A stretch of 64,000 bases of DNA from TOLSYN sp963849065 (lineage in GTDB: Bacteria > Acidobacteriota > Terriglobia > Terriglobales > Acidobacteriaceae). Made by a program: the position numbers and the translations under genes. Location: assembly GCA_963849065.1 (NCBI GenBank), contig CAWKFM010000002.1:62001-126000 (forward strand), read 5' to 3'. How positions within the stretch are numbered: the first letter of the stretch is position 1; the number at the start of each line of letters is the position of its first letter. This document shows, piece by piece, positions 26,274 to 35,367 of the stretch. The notes below the pieces were generated by a model that was given only the letters and a program-made list of their open reading frames with translations, was not told the origin of the DNA and did no database searches.

Positions 26274-27158
26274 ATGTACAGAATTGTGGAAGCCCGCAGT
26301 GTCGGCCTCAAGATCAAGCAGTTCGTGATCGAGGCTCCACGCATCGCCCGTAAGCAGCAGCCCGGGCAGTTTGTCATCCTGCGCCTGCATGAAAATGGCG
26401 AGCGGATTCCGCTGACCATCAAGGCTTCGGATCCCGAAGCCGGCACGGTCACCATCGTGGCGCAGTCGATCGGCAAGACGACCACGCTGCTGAACTGCCT
26501 GGAGACGGGCGACTATATTCTGGACATCGTGGGGCCGCTGGGCCATCCCTCGGAGATCGAAAACTTCGGCACGGTTGCGATCCTTGCCGGCAGCGTGGGC
26601 ACCGCGATGGCCCTGCCCACGGCCAACGCACTCAAGAAGGCGGGCAACCACGTGGTCTTCATTGAAGGCGCGCGCAACACCGAGATGGTGGTGTTTGAAG
26701 ACGAAGTTCGAGCGGCCAGCAATGAAACTTACATCATGACCGACGATGGCAGCTATGGCGAACAGGGGCTGGTGACCAAGAAGCTGAATGACCTGCTGGC
26801 CGCGGGCCGCACCATCAACTTTGTGCTGGCCGTGGGACCGGTGCCCATGATGCGCGCCGTCTCGCAGGTGACCATGCCGCTGGGCATCAAGACCATGGTG
26901 AGTTTGAATTCCATTATGGTGGACGGCACGGGCATGTGCGGCGGCTGCCGCGTGCTGCTGGGCAACACCGCCAAGTTCGCCTGCGTGGACGGGCCCGAGT
27001 TCGACGCGTCCCTGGTGAACTTTGAGGTGCTGATGCAGCGCAATGCGATGTACCGCGACAAGGAATGCGAGTCGCTGAAGCGCTTTGAGGAGCATAAGGA
27101 AGAGGAGGTGGCGAAGGTGCGGGCCCAGTTCGCCAACGAGGAGGCGCACAATGCCTGA
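26274..27158 (+). CDS. nfnA: NfnA/SudB-type FAD-NAD-binding reductase subunit
   Basis: The 294-residue protein belongs to the ferredoxin-NADP reductase fold subunits: an FAD domain with ERIPLTIKASDPEAGTVTIVAQ, an NAD(P) domain with AILAGSVGTAMALPTANALKKAGNHV, and a C-terminal cysteine cluster (GTGMCGGCRVLL and FACVDGPEFDA) that binds a 2Fe-2S centre in NfnA. With the next gene it would form NADH-dependent ferredoxin:NADP oxidoreductase, or a sulfide dehydrogenase or glutamate synthase-like complex. It overlaps the downstream gene by eight bases. Confidence 0.8.
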   Translation: MYRIVEARSVGLKIKQFVIEAPRIARKQQPGQFVILRLHENGERIPLTIKASDPEAGTVTIVAQSIGKTTTLLNCLETGDYILDIVGPLGHPSEIENFGTVAILAGSVGTAMALPTANALKKAGNHVVFIEGARNTEMVVFEDEVRAASNETYIMTDDGSYGEQGLVTKKLNDLLAAGRTINFVLAVGPVPMMRAVSQVTMPLGIKTMVSLNSIMVDGTGMCGGCRVLLGNTAKFACVDGPEFDASLVNFEVLMQRNAMYRDKECESLKRFEEHKEEEVAKVRAQFANEEAHNA

Positions 27159-28611
27159 GAAAAATACTCTGCCCAACAAAGAGCGGATGAAGATTGCGCG
27201 CACCCACATGCCGGAGCAGGACGCAGAAGCCCGCAGCCGCAACTTTGAAGAAGTGAACCTGGGCATCTCCGCCGAGGACGCGCAGACCGAGGCGACGCGC
27301 TGCATTGGCTGCGGCAAGCCGGGGTGCGTGATGCAATGCCCGGTGGGCGTAAAGATTCGCGAGGTTGTGGACCTGATCTACGCGGGCGATTACCTGGCGG
27401 CGGCAGCCAAGATGCGCGAAGACAATGCGCTGCCCGCGATCACCGGAAGAGTTTGCCCGCAGGAGAACCAGTGCGAAGGCGGATGCGTACTGGGCACGAA
27501 GGGCGAGTCGGTCGCTATCGGCAACCTGGAACGCTTTATCGCCGACTATGAGCGCACCAGCGGACAGCTCGGGCTGCCTGCGATCTCCGCGCCAACGGGC
27601 AAAAGCGTAGCCATTGTGGGCAGCGGTCCGGCCGGGCTTTCCGCCGCCGGAGACCTGATCCAGAAGGGCCATCGGGTGCGCGTCTTTGAAGCGCTGCACG
27701 AGCTGGGAGGCGTGCTCGTTTATGGCATCCCTGAATTTCGCCTGCCCAAGGCTATTGTGAAGGGCGAGGTGGAGAACCTGCGCAAGATGGGCGTGGAGTT
27801 TGAGACCAACGTCGTCGTCGGCAAGAGCGTGACCATCGACGAGTTGATGCAGAACGAACACTACGACGCGGTCTTTGTGGCCACCGGCGCGGGACTCCCC
27901 AAGTTCCTTGGAGTTCCCGGCGAGCACCTCAACGGAGTGTATTCGGCCAACGAGTTCCTGACCCGCGTAAACCTGATGCGCGCCTACCAGTTTCCCGAGG
28001 CCGATGAGCCGGTGTACGACTGCCGCGACCGCGACGTGATTGTGGTGGGCGGCGGCAACACCGCCATGGATGCGGTTCGCACCGCGCGCAGGCTGGGAGC
28101 GCGTAGCGCAACCCTGGTCTATCGCCGATCCGAGCAGGAGATGCCGGCGCGCGCCGAAGAGGTGAAGCACGCCAAGCAGGAGGGTGTGGAGTTCCGCATG
28201 CTGACCGACCCGAAGGAGTTTTTGGGCGACGAAAAGGGCTGGCTGACCGGGGCGCGCTGCGTACGCATGGAGTTGGGTACGCCCGACGCCAGCGGACGGC
28301 GCAGCCCGGTGGAGATCAAAGGATCGGACTTTATCCTGCCCGCCAACCTGGTCATCATCGGCGTGGGCACCACGGCCAACCCGCTGATCCAGAGCACAAC
28401 GCCCGACCTGAAGACCACCTCGCGCAATTACATTGTGAGCGATCCGGAGAGCACCCGTACCTCCAAGCGCGGCGTCTTTGCGGGCGGAGACATTGTGACC
28501 GGCGGCGCCACGGTGATTCTCGCCATGGGCGCGGGCCGCAAAGCGGCTTTCTCCATCCACGAGTACCTGACGACCGGGGTATGGGAGACCACGCCGGCAA
28601 CCAAGGCCTGA
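27151..28611 (+). CDS. nfnB: NfnB / GltD-like NADPH-binding flavoprotein subunit
   Basis: The 486-residue protein starts with two 4Fe-4S cysteine clusters (CIGCGKPGCVMQCPVGVK and CPQENQCEGGCV), then an FAD Rossmann motif (AIVGSGPAGLSAAGDL) and an NADPH Rossmann motif (IVVGGGNTAMDAVRTARRLGA), closing with GVFAGGDIVTGGATVILAMGAGRKAA. This is the layout of glutamate-synthase small subunits and NfnB. Its ATG at 27151 overlaps the end of nfnA, so the two subunits are translationally coupled. A hairpin terminator follows. Confidence 0.85.
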   Translation: MPEKNTLPNKERMKIARTHMPEQDAEARSRNFEEVNLGISAEDAQTEATRCIGCGKPGCVMQCPVGVKIREVVDLIYAGDYLAAAAKMREDNALPAITGRVCPQENQCEGGCVLGTKGESVAIGNLERFIADYERTSGQLGLPAISAPTGKSVAIVGSGPAGLSAAGDLIQKGHRVRVFEALHELGGVLVYGIPEFRLPKAIVKGEVENLRKMGVEFETNVVVGKSVTIDELMQNEHYDAVFVATGAGLPKFLGVPGEHLNGVYSANEFLTRVNLMRAYQFPEADEPVYDCRDRDVIVVGGGNTAMDAVRTARRLGARSATLVYRRSEQEMPARAEEVKHAKQEGVEFRMLTDPKEFLGDEKGWLTGARCVRMELGTPDASGRRSPVEIKGSDFILPANLVIIGVGTTANPLIQSTTPDLKTTSRNYIVSDPESTRTSKRGVFAGGDIVTGGATVILAMGAGRKAAFSIHEYLTTGVWETTPATKA

Positions 28612-28651
28612 ACCCGCAGATCCTGGAAACAGCAAACCAAAGAAAGAAAAC

Positions 28652-28686
28652 GCCGCACACTCGATTGAGATGTGCGGCATATTTTC
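28652..28686. terminator. Bidirectional terminator between nfnB and gltA
   Basis: GCCGCACA (28652-28659) pairs with TGTGCGGC (28671-28678) around a 11-base loop. T-rich sequence follows on the plus strand (ATATTTTCG) and on the minus strand (GTTTTCTTTC), suiting the convergent genes. Confidence 0.75.
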
Positions 28687-28744
28687 GTGCAGTTCCATTC
28701 AGCAGACAATCACACGCAAACCATGCCCTTGCGGGCGAGGAAGT

Positions 28745-30127
28745 TCATGCAATGGAAACTGCCGGAATGGCCTCCGCAATTTCCTGAGGTGCCTTGCCCA
28801 TGGTCAACTGGCGGCCGCCTTCCGCGGCCCAGCGCTCCAGCATCGCGATGGTGACCGACTTGGGGCGCTCAATGGCATAGCCAAGGCCGCGGTCCCAGGT
28901 GATGTTGGCCATGCAGCCAAGGGCGCGGCCCACACCAAACAGAACGGTGTAGAAGTCCCATTCCTTGACCCCGTAGTGCCACTGAATGACGCCGGATTGG
29001 GCATCGACGTTTGGCCAGGGATTCTTGGCCTTGCCTTGCTCGGCCAGAACACCGGGAGCCACTTCGAAGATCATGGAAACGACTTTGAACAGCGGGTCTT
29101 CTTTGAGTCCCGGAGTCGCCAGACAGAAGTCGCGCTGCGAAATGTAGCGGGGGTCGGTGGTGCGCAGAACGGCGTGTCCATACCCGGGAATCACCTGCCC
29201 GGCGTTGAGGGTATCCCACAAGGCCGCCGTGATCAGCTCTTTGGTGGGCTCCACGCCGTTGCAGTATTTTTCCTGGAACTTCAGGGTCCAATCCAGAACC
29301 TCCTGGTTGGCCAGGCCGTGCAGCGGGCCCGCCAGGCCGTTGAGGCCCGCCGAGTAGGCATAGTAGGGATCAGACAGCGCCGAGTGCACCAGGTGAGTGG
29401 TGTGCGCGGAAACGTTACCCGACTCATGATCGGCGTGCAGGGCAAAATACATCCGGGCGACATCTTTGTATTCTTCGCACTGGCCGATCAGGTGGGCGAA
29501 GTTTGCGCCCATGTCCAGGTTGGGATCGCTCTCAACCTGAACGTCGTTGCGATATTTCAGGTTGTAGATGAAAGCGGCGACGACGGGGATACGGGCAACG
29601 AGATCGAAAGCGTCTTCATAGACATATTCCCAGGCGATCTTCTTGTTGAACTTGCCCGAGTTGTAGAAAGCCGCGAACTTGGAATCCTTTTGCATGGACA
29701 GGATGGCGGTGGAGAGCAGCACCATCGGGTGGCTCTCACGCGGCATGGCGCGGAGGATATTCCAGACGTAGGAAGGAACCTCCTGGCGAAGCTTCCATTC
29801 GGCGACAACTTCGTCAACCTGTACCGGGGTCGGCACGTCCCCGGTGAGCAGGAAATGCCAGAAAGATTCCACGGTGGGATACTGGGATCCCTTGACCTTG
29901 GGGAGCGCCTCGAAGACCTCAGGGATGGTCTTGCCGCGGAAGCGGATGCCTTCCTGGGGATCGAGATAGGAGATATCGGTAACCAGGGAGGGAATACCAC
30001 GGGCACCGCCGATCACCTGGTCGATTGTTACCTGGTCGATCACCACTCCGCCAAAATGCCGGACCAGCATTGCGATATGAGGACGGAACTCCTCTATTTT
30101 CTGGGCAAGTAGATCCTTAAGAGCCAT
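28745..30127 (-). CDS. gltA: Citrate synthase, mitochondrial-type
   Basis: It condenses acetyl-CoA and oxaloacetate at the entry to the TCA cycle. The 460-residue sequence has LDPQEGIRFRGKTIPE, the active-site region HADHESGNVSAHTTHLVHSALSD, NGLAGPLHGLANQEVL (catalytic His), PGYGHAVLRTTDPRY (catalytic His) and EQGKAKNPWPNVDAQSGV (catalytic Asp). From memory this matches the eukaryotic mitochondrial enzymes far better than E. coli GltA. The ATG at 30127 follows AAGGAGAAGGA. No other TCA gene is adjacent. Confidence 0.93.
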   Translation of the reverse strand: MALKDLLAQKIEEFRPHIAMLVRHFGGVVIDQVTIDQVIGGARGIPSLVTDISYLDPQEGIRFRGKTIPEVFEALPKVKGSQYPTVESFWHFLLTGDVPTPVQVDEVVAEWKLRQEVPSYVWNILRAMPRESHPMVLLSTAILSMQKDSKFAAFYNSGKFNKKIAWEYVYEDAFDLVARIPVVAAFIYNLKYRNDVQVESDPNLDMGANFAHLIGQCEEYKDVARMYFALHADHESGNVSAHTTHLVHSALSDPYYAYSAGLNGLAGPLHGLANQEVLDWTLKFQEKYCNGVEPTKELITAALWDTLNAGQVIPGYGHAVLRTTDPRYISQRDFCLATPGLKEDPLFKVVSMIFEVAPGVLAEQGKAKNPWPNVDAQSGVIQWHYGVKEWDFYTVLFGVGRALGCMANITWDRGLGYAIERPKSVTIAMLERWAAEGGRQLTMGKAPQEIAEAIPAVSIA

Positions 30128-30784
30128 CTTTGTTCCTTCTCCTTGGGGGCTGGAATCAGCCACGGACGTTCCCTGCTGACTTAACTCCGTTCAGCATTTG
30201 ATCGTGAGGCAACACCACGAATCCGGTTCGGCCTGGCAAATTCATGAGTCATTCCACAGCAGACGATTCGACGGCAAACTGGCCGCCTCCTCGCCATGCG
30301 AAGTGCTCCGCTCTTCTCGCTGTACTGCAGCGGGCTGCAATACGGCGAGGTTGGGCGGCAGTACTGGCTACTTTCGAGTAAGAAAAATCCCCAGACAACT
30401 ATGAAAATTGCAAAAAAAGTATGGCTCTAGAAAGAAGGTTCTCGCCATCCGGCGACCAGCCCCATTCTGGTCAATGTTCACCGGATTGAAACATCGGCGT
30501 CACTATGACTAAATCGGAGAAGTCAAGTATGTGAGCTGGATCACATCTACCAGTGACAGTAGCTTCGCGGCGTTTAGGCTGAATGGGAAGTTTTTTGAAA
30601 TGATCAGGATAGCGGTTTGTTGCTAGCGGGAAATCCGCCCGGAATGAGAGCCCACTGCGCCAGGATTCAGGCTGGCTCTCACTCACTCGGGCAGCATCAG
30701 ATCTCCTGCTTTGAGCCCGGAACACGTCCCTCATCGACGAGGCAGCCCGGCCGGGCATAGGAGCCTGGGTTAGGGAAAATCGTT
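30128..30784. other. Gap upstream of gltA
   Basis: No gene is supported. An open minus-strand frame at 30471-30758 looks noncoding. The stretch presumably holds the gltA promoter and leader. Confidence 0.3.
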
Positions 30785-31741
30785 TTATGCGGCTTTGCGG
30801 CGCTCGTACGAGACTGGGTAGGAATCCGTACGGGCTTTGATCATCGGGTCCTGGGGCTCGATTCCGGAGGGCAGGGCTCCCGGCTGGAAGAACAGCTGAC
30901 GTTCGGCGGCAACATTGTCGGCCACCGCCCGGATAATCTCAACCGATCCCAGCTCCATCTTTTGGCGCGATTCGGGCCAGGCGACGGACGGATTGTCCAG
31001 ATCGTCTCCTTCCTCCGCGATCTCCAAAAACAGCTTGAACCAGACCGGGGCTCGGTCGACCCGTTTGCGGATTTCGTTGGTGAGATAGTTCGAATCGGCT
31101 TTGGCTTCCTGGTCATGGGACAACGATTGGTCGCCGGTCTCGGGCCGAATCTGGTAACGCCCGAAGGTCACCTTTCCTTTCGCGTTGGTGAACTTGAACG
31201 TGTTCACGCCAAAGTAGGAAACGGTGGCGTAACTGACAGGATCTGGAATCTGGGTTTCCAGGAACTTTCTGGCAACCGGATGGAAAGCCAGGAAGTCGTC
31301 GAGCGGGGTTGGCTTCGCCGCATCCGGTCCGCTGGAGGCAAGCGCGACCAGGAAGTCCCTGAATTCGTCGGCGGTGGCCGTAGGAAAACCATTGAAGGAG
31401 TGGGCGACGATGTCGGTTTCAGAGCCGTCCGGCAGGTGAAACTTGATCGACATGCCCCGCGGTGACGCCTGTCCGTCGGTATCGGAGATGGTGGGTATGC
31501 CGGTGAAATCCGAAAACCGGACGGAGATGGGAACGCTTCTCTTTTGCAGGTGTGGAGCCTTGCATAGGGACGAGGCGGAATCGGCCGGGCGGAACTCTCC
31601 TTCAAGATCGACGCCTTTGGCGTGTGTCGCGCGGACGCCGGTCTGCTGCTTGCCGAATATGCTGTTCAGCGCGTCTACGAGCTGTTCCGGAGTGGCGTGC
31701 TGCCCCGAACCTCCGGCTCCTACGATGTATGGTGTCTTCAT
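30785..31741 (-). CDS. Catalase-family peroxidase (SrpA-like)
   Basis: The 318-residue protein is a small haem protein of the catalase fold: THAKGVDLEGEF (distal His region), VPISVRFSDFTG, SPRGMSIKF, DIVAHSFNGFPTATADEF with the distal Asn equivalent, and a proximal region with FGRYQIRPETGD. It lacks the C-terminal parts of full-size catalases and probably acts as a peroxidase. The ATG at 31741 follows GGAGGAG. It is the last core gene before the integrated element. Confidence 0.85.
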   Translation of the reverse strand: MKTPYIVGAGGSGQHATPEQLVDALNSIFGKQQTGVRATHAKGVDLEGEFRPADSASSLCKAPHLQKRSVPISVRFSDFTGIPTISDTDGQASPRGMSIKFHLPDGSETDIVAHSFNGFPTATADEFRDFLVALASSGPDAAKPTPLDDFLAFHPVARKFLETQIPDPVSYATVSYFGVNTFKFTNAKGKVTFGRYQIRPETGDQSLSHDQEAKADSNYLTNEIRKRVDRAPVWFKLFLEIAEEGDDLDNPSVAWPESRQKMELGSVEIIRAVADNVAAERQLFFQPGALPSGIEPQDPMIKARTDSYPVSYERRKAA

Positions 31742-31923
31742 GGACTCCTCCAGGATTCGAAAAATGAGACAAAGCGCCCAAGGGCTGGGCACATTTTTCG
31801 GGCTTGTGGAGTTTAGGTGGCTGGTCCGAGCCAGAGGTTGTATTCAGTAAGTTACAGGTTTCAAGAAAATACGGTGGGAGCTCTGGTGGCAGTTAGCTCT
31901 CCAGGAGATTCCGCCACATTCGG

Positions 31924-31944
31924 TGGTGCGGGGAGGGGGATTTG
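31924..31944. repeat. Left attachment site (attL), 21-bp direct repeat
   Basis: These bases match 60406-60426 exactly and copy the 3' end of tRNA-Leu(UAG) including its CCA. The match stops where the tRNA continues into GAACCCCC. Confidence 0.9.
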
Positions 31945-32027
31945 TTTTCTGAACGCCCCAGTTTTCTCTGTATCTTACAGATTCTGAATAACGCCAGTTC
32001 CGCTAATACCTTAGAAAAACCATATCC

Positions 32028-32046
32028 TTGTCACGCTATTGTCACA
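32028..32046 (+). repeat. Putative integrase arm-type site, left end
   Basis: TTGTCACGCTATTGTCACA contains two TTGTCAC words 11 bp apart. It matches 60342-60360 at the other end in 17 of 19 bases, in the same orientation. Confidence 0.5.
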
Positions 32047-32053
32047 CGGTTCA

Positions 32054-32072
32054 GGAGGGGAATCTCCCCTCC
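32054..32072. promoter_or_regulatory. GC-rich hairpin near the left end
   Basis: GGAGGGGA (32054-32061) and TCCCCTCC (32065-32072) are perfect reverse complements with a 3-base loop. It is not followed by a T run, so a terminator is unlikely. No gene is visible in 31945-32406. Confidence 0.35.
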
Positions 32073-32406
32073 CCGCCGATTGATATCCTCATTATTACCA
32101 AACAGCACCCCAAAGCGGCAGGTTACGAGGTGACGACTCAGCGGGCACCTGCTAATCGGTAAGCTGCCGCCCCCGCAGCTCCCTGCCTTCCGCCACTTCC
32201 CCCAGCCCCTCCAACCATCTCTGGTGCCACCCCGCTGCTCGCAATCTGCGCAACCCTTTTTGTACCAGGGCAGCCGCCCATTCTGGCTCCAAGCCACGAC
32301 CACCAAAGCCCACCGCATTTGCCGCCGCCCGCAGGATGTTTTCCTGCTAGGGAACAAATAGCCAGCATGCTTGACACGAAGTATGTGCTCTGGCTAGGGT
32401 TTCCGT

Positions 32407-33156
32407 GTGCTTGAATGTTATGGCGACGTTCTCTCAAAGATCAATCGGGCCCACAAACACGTCAACGATTTCCAGGCGGCCTCTGCTGCCTTCATGCAGA
32501 CCGACACGCACGCCATCGCTATAGATTTTGACCCGAATAGTGGACACAAAATCTATCGGGTCACCAAGGTTACTCCGATTCCAGCCGACATTAGGCTCAT
32601 TGCCGGGGACGCCATTCAAAACCTCCGGAGTGCTCTGGATTACCTCGCCTATGGGCTGATCTTGGCGAACAATTGCCAACCGACTAAGTATTCTTGCTTT
32701 CCAATCACCGAGTTGGCACCAACCACCAAAGAGCAAAAGGCCGCTTTTGCGAGACAAGTAAAGGGCATGAGGCAGGACGCCATAGATACGATCATGGCTA
32801 TCAAGCCATACAAGGGTGGGAACGACACCCTCTGGCGTCTCCACGAGTTGAACATTAGAGACAAACATCGGCTGTTGTTCGCTGCCGGAACTTCTATTTC
32901 CGGACACGGAGTCGCAGAACATCTCCCCACTGGAGGTATTTCGACTTTTTACGTTCCGCTGTCCGGTGGTTCTCCTCTAAAAAAAGGCGACGAGTTCATT
33001 GTCGATCCCCCTGACATGAAGATGTACGACGACCCAAAGCTTCTCCTGGAGATTGCGCTCTATGAGCCTGGGGTTGCGGAAGGTGAAATCTTGATTTCCT
33101 TCCTCCGTCAGTCTTTCCGTTGCGTGCGCAAGATAGCGGAGACCTTCGTCTTCTAA
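32407..33156 (+). CDS. Hypothetical helical protein, possible HEPN-like fold
   Basis: The 249-residue product has long N-terminal helices (KINRAHKHVNDFQAASAAFM) and a LIAGDAIQNLRSALDYLAYGLI segment that recalls HEPN-type helical bundles, followed by a more beta-rich half with IRDKHRLLFAAGTSI. It lacks a clear RX4-6H nuclease motif. The start codon is a GTG at 32407. It is the first cargo gene at the left end of the integrated element. Homologues, as I remember such sequences, are uncharacterised. Confidence 0.6.
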   Translation: MLECYGDVLSKINRAHKHVNDFQAASAAFMQTDTHAIAIDFDPNSGHKIYRVTKVTPIPADIRLIAGDAIQNLRSALDYLAYGLILANNCQPTKYSCFPITELAPTTKEQKAAFARQVKGMRQDAIDTIMAIKPYKGGNDTLWRLHELNIRDKHRLLFAAGTSISGHGVAEHLPTGGISTFYVPLSGGSPLKKGDEFIVDPPDMKMYDDPKLLLEIALYEPGVAEGEILISFLRQSFRCVRKIAETFVF

Positions 33157-33329
33157 ATGTACTAGGGGACGTGCAGCATACATCATCGCTGTGGTGACCG
33201 GATGCCGCTTCCGGCGTCCTGGCTGTGCTCAGAGATTCGCCCGCTGGAACTGGCGTCCATCTCCCCGCCTTAAAATCGGCATCTCCGATGCCATTGCCAC
33301 CGCCGAGCAAATCACTCGTTCACAGCCGC

Positions 33330-34039
33330 TCAGTTCACGGTCGCCCCGCCACAGCACTTCTTGTACTTCTTCCCCGACCCGCACGGACACGGTTCGTTCC
33401 GCCCGACCTTGGAGGCGGTGCTCCGGGGTTCGGATTTGAACCCGGTTCCGACGTGCTCCTGTCGGCGCTCCTGAAAATACCGATACGCCCTCACCAGCCC
33501 CGCTGCCATCTCAACGATGACCTTTTCCCGCATCTCTGGGTTGATCTCATCGGGGCGTAAATCGGGGTCTTCGTCGTGCTCATGGCGGAGCATCATGACA
33601 GGGATCAGGCAGCCGCCATGCTCCTCGTCCTCAACCAGCTCAGCCCAGCCGTCATGCCGCATGTCCATGCCACGCATGAAGCCCCGAGCCCAGTCGTTGC
33701 CGTGAGCCGTGCCAGCCTCATCTTCCAACAGAAGCGGCACGTAGACCTCGCCATTGAACAGCGGTCCGCCTATGGTGTTCCGGTGCCGCATCATGAGCCC
33801 AAGAATTTCGTTTGCTTCTTCGAGGCTGCTGAACTCGCAGGTGTCGGACATTTCGCCGCCGAAGACCTCTGGATAGTATTCGCTCGGCATAGCTGTCTCC
33901 GGCCCTGCAATAAGGGCAGCAAAAAACCATCGAGTTCCTCCACGTTCATCGCCCAGCCGCCCTTGCAACCTTCGAGGAAGTCTCCGAGGCGGTCGAGTTC
34001 GGCGTCGGTCAGCGGCTCGTTCTGTTCAAAAGGATTCAC
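33330..34039 (-). pseudogene. UPF0149/YecA-family protein with SEC-C zinc tail, frameshifted
   Basis: The N-terminal part (from GTG 34039: NPFEQNEPLTDAELDRLGDFLEG, MNVEELDGF) and the rest (FAALIAGPETAMPSEYYPEVF to the end) are in different frames. They join if one T is added to the six-T run read at 33921-33926. The C-terminus is a typical SEC-C zinc motif, GRNEPCPCGSGKKYKKCC. The family is widespread and of unclear function; SEC-C tails bind zinc. Either the gene is broken, the read is in error, or slippage restores it. Confidence 0.7.
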
Positions 34040-34194
34040 GGGCGTCTCCCGTTGAACACGCTCAACTTGCGCCAGTTTACTATCGAGCGACTGGGCTCCA
34101 GGAGACTCGCCCTCAGGAAACTGGCGTCCGTCGGCAGCATTCAAATTGCGGCACTCAGCGTGCCCCCCAGCCAAGGTGATACATTTTCTAAATT

Positions 34195-35187
34195 ATGCTG
34201 AAATTCTTGGCGATACCTGTTGTGCTCTTGGTCGTCAGTCAACCAGCGCTTCCAGTCCTAAGGCAGGCAGCCGACCTTTCGGCTGGCCCAAACTCCAATG
34301 TTAAGAGCGAAAGCCAGAATCACGAAAGTCCGTCCTCCGCTGCGAACACGGATCAATCGCCAGCCTCCAATCGGAATAGCGGAAAACAGGAACAGGATGC
34401 GCAGAATTCCATAGTCGTCCGTGAACTTCCTCCCGTGACGGTAAACACACGGAGAGACTTGGCAGATTGGGGATATTGGGCATTCAGTGCGTTGCTGGTT
34501 GTAGTAAGCGGTTTGCAAGTTTGGCTGCTCTGGAAGACTCTGGGTGCCATAACAAGACAGGCCGACACGATGGATAGACAGGCCAAGGATGCTAGAGACT
34601 CCGGAATAGAGGCAACTAAGATTGCTCTCGACACAGCTCAAGCTGCCGAAAAGAGTGCTAATGCTGCCGACATTTCTGCTAAGGCAGCGATGGGCGTAGC
34701 CGTCCCAACCCTGGTACTTAACGGGTTCACTTGGGGGACATGCAACACCAATACCAGAGAAGAATATTTGCGGCTTCCTGAAATCAATATCAGCGTCAAA
34801 AACTATGGGCAAAGTCCTGCTTTTGTTACGGAATACAATGTTGAATTCACCTGTGAGGCTTTGCCAGAAAAACCGATCTTCAAAAAATACCCAGACTCGT
34901 TTGGCTCGGAATACGTAATTGATGCGGGAGAGATTTTTTCCCTCAGTGATGGACGAATCAACCCTGGGAGACTTCTGCCAGAGGAAGACCTTCAGGCGCT
35001 TATTGATTCCAAGAAATCCCTCACCGTCTACGGGTACGTGCGCTACGGCGACGTGTTTGGTTCTCCCGATAAATTCCTGAGATTCAGTAAGCGCCTCTGC
35101 GAACTTCCCACATTCAGGCATGATGCGGTGTTTATTAGTTGGGGCGGCAAGGAATACACCGGACAAGAAGATCAGAATCCAAATTAG
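34195..35187 (+). CDS. Membrane-anchored protein, unknown function
   Basis: The 330-residue protein has a signal-like N-terminal hydrophobic stretch (residues 2-22), a Ser/Asn/Gln-rich linker, a membrane helix near 94-114 (WAFSALLVVVSGLQVWLLW), a coiled-coil-like helix rich in Ala, Asp and Lys (about 118-165) and a C-terminal beta-rich domain with NISVKNYGQSPAFVTEYNVEF. Proteins of this layout are common cargo in islands but I know of no function. It lies just upstream of the Hsp70 cluster on the same strand, separated by about 180 bases. Confidence 0.65.
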   Translation: MLKFLAIPVVLLVVSQPALPVLRQAADLSAGPNSNVKSESQNHESPSSAANTDQSPASNRNSGKQEQDAQNSIVVRELPPVTVNTRRDLADWGYWAFSALLVVVSGLQVWLLWKTLGAITRQADTMDRQAKDARDSGIEATKIALDTAQAAEKSANAADISAKAAMGVAVPTLVLNGFTWGTCNTNTREEYLRLPEINISVKNYGQSPAFVTEYNVEFTCEALPEKPIFKKYPDSFGSEYVIDAGEIFSLSDGRINPGRLLPEEDLQALIDSKKSLTVYGYVRYGDVFGSPDKFLRFSKRLCELPTFRHDAVFISWGGKEYTGQEDQNPN

Positions 35188-35367
35188 GACACCACCCCAG
35201 TTTTCGAGCCGGATGGACTCCAGAAAATCTGGATGTATCATAGCCTTACCCAGCATGAGCACCGCAGACGTTGCGCCTCACTCCCACGATGCAGGCTGAT
35301 TGCGTCTCGACAATTGTACTAAGGTCAGAATAGATGGAGTGTAGCAGGAACTGGAGAACCACAATTC

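Noticed and set aside
26079..28698. Long minus-strand frames of 412 and 594 codons
   Set aside because: Shadows of nfnA and nfnB, which have clear cofactor motifs; the frames are His/Arg/Gln-rich as GC-rich antisense frames often are.
28670..30112. 480-codon plus-strand frame
   Set aside because: Antisense of citrate synthase; long only because of high GC content.
30471..30758. 95-codon minus-strand frame upstream of the catalase-like gene region
   Set aside because: No ribosome site and no recognisable protein features.
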